A stretch of 39,256 nucleotides of DNA from a candidate division TM6 bacterium SOIL31. Its GTDB lineage: Bacteria; Babelota; Babeliae; Babelales; Vermiphilaceae. The stretch is from positions 1-39,256 of the forward strand of contig LDIY01000032.1 of NCBI GenBank assembly GCA_001468865.1, read 5' to 3'. Both the position numbers and the translations under genes were made by a program. The notes below the pieces were generated by a model. The model saw only the letters and a list, made by a program, of their open reading frames with translations. It did not search any database and was not told the DNA's origin. Shown piece after piece: positions 34,401 through 39,256 of this stretch. The first letter of the stretch is position 1. Every line of letters starts with the position of its first letter.

Positions 34401-35749
34401 GAAGTATCACCCGGCCATATTTTTGCATGCAAATCTTTTAATGCAGCATCTTGCGTATGGCATTTATCCTGCGCAAGAGTAAGTGCAATAGTTGGTTGCA
34501 ATGCATAACCGTTTGATCTGATTAACTCGAATTGAAGAGAATCAAATTTTTTCAAAACCTTAAGATGGTTTTCAGAGAACAACTCGCCTTGTTCGATAAG
34601 AATTTCGCCAGTCTCAGGATCTACCACATCTTTTGCAAACACACGCCCAACCAAACCTTCTGGCTTAAGCGTTAAGGTTTTAATGCCTGCTTTTTTAAAT
34701 TTCGCCAATAAATCTTGCGTTACCCTACGACCCACAAAATCATCTTCATCTTTTGCCGGAACCATACCTTTTTCAATGCGTTGACCCACAAGATGTTCAT
34801 CAACGGCCCGGAAATATTGGTCTTTTTTGAGAGAAATCGCATCGAATTCATAAAAGAGAGGAATAATTTCATCACGAGAAAAGCCTAAAGCCTGTAAAAA
34901 GGTTGTTACATAGAGCTTTTTCTTCTTATCAATACGTACGTATAAAATGTCGTTGCTGTCGGATTCAAAATCGATCCAAGAACCACGCATGGGAATAATA
35001 CGTGCAAGATAATAAGGTCTTCCACGGAAATCTTTTACTTTTTTACTCTGAGAAAAGACAACGCCAGGAGATCTATGCAGCTGACTCACCACAACACGAT
35101 CAACGCCATTGATTAAGAAAGAACCCAAATTGCCAAGCTTAAATCTTCCCTGTTCTTCATAAAGATCGGCCATTACCGGCAAATCTGCAAAGAAAATATC
35201 TTGCTCTTTAATATCGCGAACTATCTTAGTACCTTCAGCATTGGTCGTCCAATTAATCAGCTGCACTTTAATTTTTAGAGACATAGAAAAAGTTTGACCA
35301 CTTGTACGGCATTCATCTAAGGTGAGCGGCGCATGCACGGTGGCACGGACTAAACAATTAGAACACGTCATATAACGTGCTGTTTTTTCCTTACAAAAGG
35401 TACATGCTTGATCTTTAGACAAGCGAGAACAGTCAGATTTATTACACGAAGTACAGCGCCACTGATAACGGCTTTCGATACCAGTTAACTTTCCGCATGT
35501 ACAAGTCCAACGCCCCAACTCATAACTAACATACTCGAGAGAGAGCTTATCTTCATATTCAATAGGAAAAATATCCCGCAATACTTTTTCAAGCCCAATA
35601 AGCTTTCTTTCTTGCGGCAAATAGTCAAGCTGAACAAAATCATTAAATGATGTTGATTGTATTTCGATTAAATTTGGTACAGGAACTACGTCCTTTATCT
35701 TACCATATTGCTTACGAAGAGTACTCTTGCTTATAAGTACATTAGACAT
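31427..35749 (-). CDS. rpoB: RNA polymerase beta subunit with Cys-rich insertion
   Basis: A 1440-residue subunit. The ATG at 35749 has AAGGAG 9 nt upstream. Standard marks are the rifampicin-region QLSQFMDQTNPMAELAHKRR and LSALGPGG (Asp, His and Ser at the usual resistance positions are the wild-type ones, predicting sensitivity), IETPEGQTVGL, GDKVAGRHGNKG and SRMNVGQILE. Unusually, between YELGRW and LDECRTSGQTF, which are adjacent in ordinary RpoB, lie about 60 extra residues with cysteines C-x-C, C-x2-C-x4-C, C-x2-C and C-x2-C (about residues 83-132). This looks like one or two zinc ribbons. The gene follows rplL after a 255-bp gap that contains a terminator-like hairpin, and it overlaps rpoC. 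Confidence 0.98.
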   Translation of the reverse strand: MSNVLISKSTLRKQYGKIKDVVPVPNLIEIQSTSFNDFVQLDYLPQERKLIGLEKVLRDIFPIEYEDKLSLEYVSYELGRWTCTCGKLTGIESRYQWRCTSCNKSDCSRLSKDQACTFCKEKTARYMTCSNCLVRATVHAPLTLDECRTSGQTFSMSLKIKVQLINWTTNAEGTKIVRDIKEQDIFFADLPVMADLYEEQGRFKLGNLGSFLINGVDRVVVSQLHRSPGVVFSQSKKVKDFRGRPYYLARIIPMRGSWIDFESDSNDILYVRIDKKKKLYVTTFLQALGFSRDEIIPLFYEFDAISLKKDQYFRAVDEHLVGQRIEKGMVPAKDEDDFVGRRVTQDLLAKFKKAGIKTLTLKPEGLVGRVFAKDVVDPETGEILIEQGELFSENHLKVLKKFDSLQFELIRSNGYALQPTIALTLAQDKCHTQDAALKDLHAKIWPGDTSSIKEVGERLANLLFNNRFYDLTRVGRVRMNRKLGLSTAGDQLALTKDDIVQTIRYLVNLRERGEGELDDIDHLGNRRVRLVGELLNNQMYLGFTRIERIVRERFRMQEAHGALMPQDFLNVKPLSAVIREFFGLGQLSQFMDQTNPMAELAHKRRLSALGPGGVLKDRATFEIRDVHPSHYGRICPIETPEGQTVGLISSLATYAMVNDLGFIETAYRPVKDGKILNEVVFLDAFEESGSYIAQADAIDSKTGNLKNEKIFARHDDNLLYVDAEKINYIDLSPKQLVSVSAALVPFLDHDDAVRALMGANMQRQAVPLITTKAPIVGTGMEREIVKSSGALVLAKRSGVVEYVSSDKIVVRVNEDECVNTEDWVTHGIDTYHLKKFQRSSYSTWIHHAPIVRVGEAVKAGDVLTNGASISDGELALGKNFSVAFMLWHGYNFEDAIVLNKRLVSDNELTSVHIDEYIVDARDTKLGPEELTRDLPNVSESALDSLDEDGIVRVGTRVKPGDILVGKVTLKGDIQYSPEEKLLRAIFGEKSREVRDTSLRVPPGIEGTVIDVKIFSRSGVRKDARYKQEVAKQIEKLEVDNTHHVIFLQNMIINKARDIVHGKAAAADVKKGVKSGKFDKEELQSFVIDDLFKLKLKDKSVQEELKHLKDSYENQLRILEGLKEDRINHFKKGDALPSGVIKMVKVYIAMKRHISVGDKVAGRHGNKGIVSAIVPREDMPYLDDGTPVDIVLNPLGIPSRMNVGQILETILGLAGKELGNKVQHLLETDGYEAVKKHLVYCFGKDVIADYETNYGKDGVMELARRTAEDGVHFKTPVFDGATLEKDIAPLLKDLNLPSSGSFMVRNGRTGEYFEQPVTIGNLYVMKLNHMVDDKLHARSVGPYSLVTQQPLGGKAQQGGQRLGEMEVWAMEAYGAAYALQEMLTVKSDDVTGRHKAYQAIIAGDDLPEPGVPESFNVLIKELQSLNLQVDLLKLGKENVSE

Positions 35750-35952
35750 TAAGACCACTCCTTACTAACGCCAAACATGTGGCCAATCCACCTTGCATCG
35801 CTCCTACTTGCGTCCTACCTTCATAAAACTAGAAAGGCTAATAAGCTTTGAGAGAACACACCGGCGGATAAATCAGATTCCATCCCCCACTATACCCAAA
35901 AATATACCCCATGTGTGTCTTTCTTTTTACGAACGACACGTTCCACAGGGGC

Positions 35953-35979
35953 CCCCAGCGAAGAAAACAAAAGCTGGGG
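35953..35979 (-). promoter_or_regulatory. Second hairpin between rplL and rpoB
   Basis: Stem CCCCAGC/GCTGGGG (35953-35959 with 35973-35979) with a 13-nt loop, next to GGGGCCCC. It has no T-tract, so it is more likely an RNA structure or processing site, or a loose relative of the CCCCATTT elements. The rest of the 255-bp gap (35750-36004) holds no credible gene. Confidence 0.5.
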
Positions 35980-35982
35980 ATG

Positions 35983-36010
35983 AAAAAAGCCCGCATAACA
36001 AACGTTATGC
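35983..36010 (-). terminator. Terminator-like hairpin between rplL and rpoB
   Basis: On the minus strand GCATAAC-GTTT-GTTATGC is followed by GGGCTTTTTT. It overlaps the rplL stop. In E. coli an attenuator in the same place keeps L7/L12 more abundant than RNA polymerase subunits; this one probably works in the same way. Confidence 0.75.
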
Positions 36011-36394
36011 AAGCTCTACTTTTGCACCAGCTTCTTCAAGTTTCTTTTTCATCTTTTCTGCATCAGCTTTTGATACTGATTCAGCGATGACTGCTGGAGT
36101 TTCTTCCGTGAATTTTTTCGCATCAGAAAGCACTAGATTAGGAATAACTTCGCGTAATGCTTTAATTACTTTAATCTTTTCCGCGCCTGCGTCTTTAAGT
36201 GTTACTTTGTATTCACTTTTTTCCGCTGCTGCTGGAGCCGCTTCTGCTGATGCCGCTGATGGAGCTGCTGCTGCCATTGGAGCTGCTGCTGAAATACCAA
36301 ATTTTGTTTCTAAAGCTTTAACTAAATCAGCAAGCTCAAGAACAGTTAAATTGCCTATTTCATCAATGAATTTTTCGTAAGATTTTGCTGCCAT
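36005..36394 (-). CDS. rplL: Ribosomal protein L7/L12
   Basis: A 129-residue stalk protein that recruits translation factors. The N-terminal dimerisation helix region is SYEKFIDEIGNLTVLELADL, then a long Ala-rich hinge (AAAPMAAAAPSAASAEAAP), then the conserved C-terminal domain (EYKVTLKDAGAEKIKVIKAL and EEAGAKVEL). TTTAGGGATTGC lies before the ATG. It follows rplJ by 56 bp, and the L10-L12 pair forms the stalk complex. A terminator-like hairpin begins at its stop codon, before rpoB. Confidence 0.97.
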   Translation of the reverse strand: MAAKSYEKFIDEIGNLTVLELADLVKALETKFGISAAAPMAAAAPSAASAEAAPAAAEKSEYKVTLKDAGAEKIKVIKALREVIPNLVLSDAKKFTEETPAVIAESVSKADAEKMKKKLEEAGAKVELA

Positions 36395-36450
36395 TGCAAT
36401 CCCTAAACATTAAAAAAAATATTAAATAATCACTATCAACTATCACACAA

Positions 36451-36978
36451 TTACGCTTGTTTTTGCTTTTCAATTTCTTTGAGAGCAATCAGAAGCTTAA
36501 CAAGCATTGAATTGAGTCCATACACAAATGAAGTCAATGGAGCATTGAGCGTACCACAAAGCTGAGCTAGGAGTACTTCTCTTGATGGAAGAGATGCAAT
36601 TCGAGAAATTGCCATCTTGTCCAAAAGCTGCGCATCAACACAACCAGCAACAAGACCAAGTGACTCATTCTTTTTGGAAAAATCATTGAGAGCTTTTGCT
36701 ACACCTGAAACCTCAGAAGCATCATAGGCAAAAACAACCCCGAGTTGATTTTTACAATGAGAAAGAAGCCCTTCAGCGCCATCAACACCTGCAAGTGCTC
36801 GTTTAACAAGCCGCATCTTTGCAATCTTGAGCGCGCCGCCTTTTTCACGCAACTGTCTTCTCAACTGCTGCATCTGTACAACAGTCAAACCAGAGTAGTT
36901 AACAAAAAAGGTGCCCTTATTTGCCAAAAAATCTTTATGAAACAATTCAACAACCGATTCTTTTCGTTGCCGATTCAT
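36451..36978 (-). CDS. rplJ: Ribosomal protein L10
   Basis: A 175-residue stalk base protein that anchors L7/L12 dimers. The N-terminal part is normal (FLANKGTFFVNYSGLTVVQM, RRQLREKGGALKIAKMRLVK), and the C-terminal helix that binds L12 is rich in Leu, Ile and Lys. AAAGAGGTTGCG precedes the ATG. It is only 14 nt after rplA, so there is no room for a long L10 leader of the E. coli type, and autoregulation would have to act elsewhere. Confidence 0.95.
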   Translation of the reverse strand: MNRQRKESVVELFHKDFLANKGTFFVNYSGLTVVQMQQLRRQLREKGGALKIAKMRLVKRALAGVDGAEGLLSHCKNQLGVVFAYDASEVSGVAKALNDFSKKNESLGLVAGCVDAQLLDKMAISRIASLPSREVLLAQLCGTLNAPLTSFVYGLNSMLVKLLIALKEIEKQKQA

Positions 36979-36992
36979 CGCAACCTCTTTAC

Positions 36993-37691
36993 CTATAAGG
37001 AACGCACAAATTCGTCAGAATTAACCCCAATACCAATGCCCATTGTTGAGGACATAGTTATTTTTTTCAAATACTTGCCTTTAGCAGTTGCAGGTTTTGA
37101 TGCCACAACAGCCTTAACCAACGCATTTAAATTTTCATGAAGTTTTTCAACGTTAAATGAAACTTTACCAATTGAAAAATGAACGATGCCTTGCTTATCA
37201 TTTCTAAAGAAAGCACGACCTCTTTTTAAATCGGAAACAATTTGGTCTACTTCAAAAGTAACTGTACCTACTTTTTTGTTCGGTAACAGCCCACGAGGCC
37301 CTAAAACTCGTGCAAGCACACCAACTGCACCCATAACGTCTGGTGTTGCCACCGCGTAATCAAAATCAAGCCAACCGCCTTGTACTTTTTCAATAAGGTC
37401 TTCCATGCCTACAAAATCAGCTCCCGCTTTTTTTGCCGCATCCGCATATTCACCTTTTGCAAATACAATAACGACTTTTTCTTTTCCTTTGCTATGAGGC
37501 AAAACAACCGATCCGCGAACCGTTTGTTCACCCTTAGCAGGATCTATGCCTAAATTGATTGCAACATCAACAGATTCATCAAACTTAGCAAATGCAAGAT
37601 CTTTGATTTGTTGTAATACCGCATCTACACCAAGATCACTACTAGGTTTTTTTGATACTGCAGCCTGATATTTTTTTCCATGCTTAGCCAT
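36993..37691 (-). CDS. rplA: Ribosomal protein L1
   Basis: A 232-residue L1-stalk protein. It includes KFDESVDVAINLGIDPAKGE, then GSVVLPHSKGKEKVVIVFAK, LGPRGLLPNKKVGTVT and the C-terminal KGKYLKKITMSSTMGIGI, all conserved. TAGGGAAATATA lies before the ATG. It is 14 nt downstream of rplK, the standard rplK-rplA pair. L1 can also repress translation of its own operon in other bacteria. Confidence 0.97.
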   Translation of the reverse strand: MAKHGKKYQAAVSKKPSSDLGVDAVLQQIKDLAFAKFDESVDVAINLGIDPAKGEQTVRGSVVLPHSKGKEKVVIVFAKGEYADAAKKAGADFVGMEDLIEKVQGGWLDFDYAVATPDVMGAVGVLARVLGPRGLLPNKKVGTVTFEVDQIVSDLKRGRAFFRNDKQGIVHFSIGKVSFNVEKLHENLNALVKAVVASKPATAKGKYLKKITMSSTMGIGIGVNSDEFVRSL

Positions 37692-37705
37692 TATATTTCC
37701 CTAGC

Positions 37706-38131
37706 TCAATCGACAACATCAATTCCAATACTTCGCGCACTGCCGGCAATAATTTTTTTAGCACTATCAAGATCAATAGCTGTTAAATCAGCCATCTTGA
37801 GCTTCGCAATATCTTCAACATCTTTCCACGAAATTTTTCCAACTTTCTGTTCGTGAGGACGAGCTGAACCACGCGTAACTTTAGCTCTTTCTTTAATATA
37901 AAATGTAGCAGGTGCTGTCTTTGTTCGGAACTCAAATGTACGATCCGCGTAAACAGTAATTTCTACCGGCACAGGCTCACCTTTACGACCAGCTGTTTGC
38001 GCATTAAATGCTTTACAGAACTCCATGATATTAACTTGGTGTTGACCAAGTGATGATCCTACTGGAGGAGCTGGAGTCGCGCTACCGCCCGGAATCTGAA
38101 GCTTAATTTTTGCTTTAACTATTTTTGCCAT
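37706..38131 (-). CDS. rplK: Ribosomal protein L11
   Basis: A 141-residue protein of the GTPase-associated centre. The ATG at 38131 begins [20 protein letters not shown], the usual start; a TTG frame from 38140 adds three residues. Visible features are [20 protein letters not shown] (the thiostrepton-site region with its prolines), [20 protein letters not shown] and [10 protein letters not shown]. The ribosome site GTGAGGT is 12 nt upstream. It lies 22 nt after nusG. Confidence 0.97.
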   Translation of the reverse strand: MAKIVKAKIKLQIPGGSATPAPPVGSSLGQHQVNIMEFCKAFNAQTAGRKGEPVPVEITVYADRTFEFRTKTAPATFYIKERAKVTRGSARPHEQKVGKISWKDVEDIAKLKMADLTAIDLDSAKKIIAGSARSIGIDVVD

Positions 38132-38153
38132 GATAGACAATTACCTCACTGAA

Positions 38154-38672
38154 TTATCGCTTAATTTGATGAAACCCAAGTTCGACAGGGGTCATTCTGC
38201 CAAAAATACTAACCATAACTGTCAGTTTCTCGTTATTATAATCTACGCTATCAATAATACCGACAAACCCAGCGAATGGACCCTCAACTATATCAACCTC
38301 ACTACCCATTGAAAATTCTTCGCGTACAGCTTCAACCGCAACCTCTCCCTTAACTTGGGAAATAATGCGATCGATTTCTTTTTGTGATATTGGCTCAGGA
38401 TTTCTGCCCCCCAAAAATCTCAAGACACGAATACTTGCCGTTACAACACGGAGTGACTCTGGAGTCATTTCCATTTCGGCTAAAATGTAACCAGGAAAAA
38501 GCTGCTGGTCAGCATTGTCATCTACGGTAAACATTGGCTTTGACTTAGCGGATGGAACAAGAATTTCACCAAAGAAATCCTCCATGCCTTCTGCTTGAAT
38601 TCGCTTTTCAATGTCGACTTTGGCTGCTTGCTCATAACCTGCATATACTTGTACTACATACCAGCGCTTCAT
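38154..38672 (-). CDS. nusG: Transcription elongation/antitermination factor NusG
   Basis: A 172-residue protein that binds RNA polymerase and links it to Rho or ribosomes. The N-terminal NGN domain runs from MKRWYVVQVYAGYEQAAKVD through QQLFPGYILAEMEM, and the C-terminal KOW domain includes SMGSEVDIVEGPFAGFVGII. It is normal in length. It follows secE by 21 nt, the standard secE-nusG order, and ends 22 nt before rplK. Confidence 0.97.
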   Translation of the reverse strand: MKRWYVVQVYAGYEQAAKVDIEKRIQAEGMEDFFGEILVPSAKSKPMFTVDDNADQQLFPGYILAEMEMTPESLRVVTASIRVLRFLGGRNPEPISQKEIDRIISQVKGEVAVEAVREEFSMGSEVDIVEGPFAGFVGIIDSVDYNNEKLTVMVSIFGRMTPVELGFHQIKR

Positions 38673-38693
38673 AATAATTCTTGTCCTGTAAAA

Positions 38694-38894
38694 CTAGTAA
38701 CCACCATATAATTTAACTATAAAACGCCAGAGTTCAGTTAGCCCCTTGTCGACCAATCCTAAATAAACTGAAAAAAAAGACATGAGCAGCAGAACAACTA
38801 TCATTGATCCTGCAAACTCATTGAATTTAGGCCAAGTAACTTTCGAGAGCTCAAGGTGCACATCTTTAACAAACTGTGTTACATTTTTTATCAT
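38694..38894 (-). CDS. secE: Preprotein translocase subunit SecE
   Basis: A 66-residue single-helix subunit of the SecYEG channel. The ATG at 38894 begins MIKNVTQFVKDVHLELSKVT, with the amphipathic helix and WP motif (VTWPKFNEF) before the transmembrane helix MIVVLLLMSFFSVYLGL. A longer frame from 38942 would run into the tRNA-Trp gene and is rejected. This is the short bacterial form with one transmembrane helix, lacking the extra helices of the E. coli protein. Confidence 0.95.
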   Translation of the reverse strand: MIKNVTQFVKDVHLELSKVTWPKFNEFAGSMIVVLLLMSFFSVYLGLVDKGLTELWRFIVKLYGGY

Positions 38895-38912
38895 CTTTTC
38901 TCTTCTTTCTAG

Positions 38913-38989
38913 TGGCAGGCCAGGAGGGACTCGAACCCCCAACCGGCAGATTTGGAGTCTGCTGCTCTACCAAATTGAGCTACTGACCT
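38913..38989 (-). tRNA. tRNA-Trp (anticodon CCA)
   Basis: A 77-nt tRNA with encoded CCA. Acceptor stem AGGTCAG/CTGGCCT has one G-T pair. The anticodon arm is GCAGA-CTCCAAA-TCTGC with anticodon CCA, and the T loop is GTTCGAG. It lies between rpmG and secE, as in many bacteria. Confidence 0.95.
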
Positions 38990-38998
38990 ACAAAAGGT

Positions 38999-39157
38999 CT
39001 ACTTAGTCTCTTTATGATCATTGTGTTTGCGGCAACGAGAACAGTATTTGCTCAACTTGAGAGAACCAATAGTTCTCTTTTTTGAAACAACCTGAGTATA
39101 GTTACGCTCTTTGCATATTTCACAAACTAAATGAGTAGTTTTTCTATTTTTTGCCAT
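38999..39157 (-). CDS. rpmG: Ribosomal protein L33
   Basis: A 52-residue large-subunit protein. It begins [20 protein letters not shown] and has two CxxC pairs (Cys12, Cys15 and Cys39, Cys42), so this is the zinc-binding form of L33. The middle, [20 protein letters not shown], matches the family. The stop codon is 9 nt before the tRNA-Trp 5' end. It lies at the head of the secE-nusG block, after tRNA-Thr. Confidence 0.94.
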   Translation of the reverse strand: MAKNRKTTHLVCEICKERNYTQVVSKKRTIGSLKLSKYCSRCRKHNDHKETK

Positions 39158-39200
39158 AATTATAAAGATACTTAAAAAGACCTTGAAACAACAAATCTAC

Positions 39201-39256
39201 TGGAGCCCGCGACCGGGATTGAACCGGTGGCCTCTTCCTTACCAAGGAAGTGCTCT
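39201..39256 (-). tRNA. tRNA-Thr (anticodon GGT), 5' part outside window
   Basis: The 3' 56 nt of a tRNA, including CCA. The anticodon arm CTTCC-TTGGTAA-GGAAG gives anticodon GGT. The T arm is CCGG-TTCAATC-CCGG. The 5' acceptor strand and most of the D arm lie beyond the window. Confidence 0.92.

Noticed and set aside
31427-35749. A frameshift as the cause of the extra RpoB segment
   Set aside because: The frame is continuous through the insertion and the cysteines are regularly spaced, so it is a true insertion.
35793-36380. Long plus-strand reading frame of 195 codons opposite rplL
   Set aside because: It is antisense to the Ala-rich hinge of L7/L12, whose codons give an open complementary frame; low complexity and no family likeness.
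38894-38942. N-terminal extension of secE
   Set aside because: It runs into the tRNA-Trp gene and lacks family similarity.

Overview
The window looks like a piece of an AT-rich chromosome from an intracellular or host-dependent bacterium. The best fit is the phylum Dependentiae (TM6, class Babeliae). This placement is inferred from gene content and style, not from a search. It rests on many small proteins with Sec signal peptides ending in a (A/G/S)-(M/A)-E junction, on eukaryote-like proteins (ankyrin, WD40, a possible BTB/SKP1-like domain, Fic), on a protein ending in a CaaX-like box, and on ordinary bacterial core genes beside them.

Left half (1-16 kb), accessory. It opens with the 3' end of a Fic protein, then a secreted beta-propeller-like protein, an exported flavoprotein, an AAC(6')-like acetyltransferase and a small exported protein ending in Cys-Ile-Leu-Leu. 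Signal peptidase I, an ankyrin protein and a DoxX membrane protein follow. A DUF234-type ATPase carries four copies of an 11-bp motif, in two inverted pairs, over its start region. Next come small exported proteins and an exported WD40 protein. At 13.0-15.7 kb there is a cluster of small exported coiled-coil paralogues around a broken toxin gene. The toxin's last 65 codons match the colicin E3-type ribosomal RNase domain, with catalytic D, H, E and R in register. A small CxxC protein resembling DUF6980 lies 4 nt downstream and is the likely immunity protein. The toxin reading frame is interrupted by an in-frame TAG and by a frameshift at a TA repeat.

Middle (15.7-23.4 kb). A pseudopilin-like protein and tryptophanyl-tRNA synthetase lie on the minus strand. 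A plus-strand run then begins with a CdaA-like protein whose cyclase domain has lost its DGA and RHR motifs, a CdaR/YbbR-like protein and a DUF502 membrane protein, all overlapping. It continues with three tandem exported methyltransferase-like paralogues, the first with a degraded SAM-binding motif, and the release-factor-like rescue protein ArfB. A possible DNA polymerase III delta-like protein lies opposite.

Right half (23.4-39.3 kb), core and all on the minus strand. Read in the direction of transcription it is tRNA-Thr, rpmG, tRNA-Trp, secE, nusG, rplK, rplA, rplJ, rplL, rpoB, rpoC, tRNA-Val, rpsO, pnp, rph. This is the classic bacterial transcription/translation supercluster, with a terminator-like hairpin between rplL and rpoB. 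RpoB carries an unusual cysteine-rich insertion of about 60 residues near its N-terminus. A GC-rich repeat island abuts the 3' end of tRNA-Val. No CRISPR array, rRNA gene or insertion sequence was seen.
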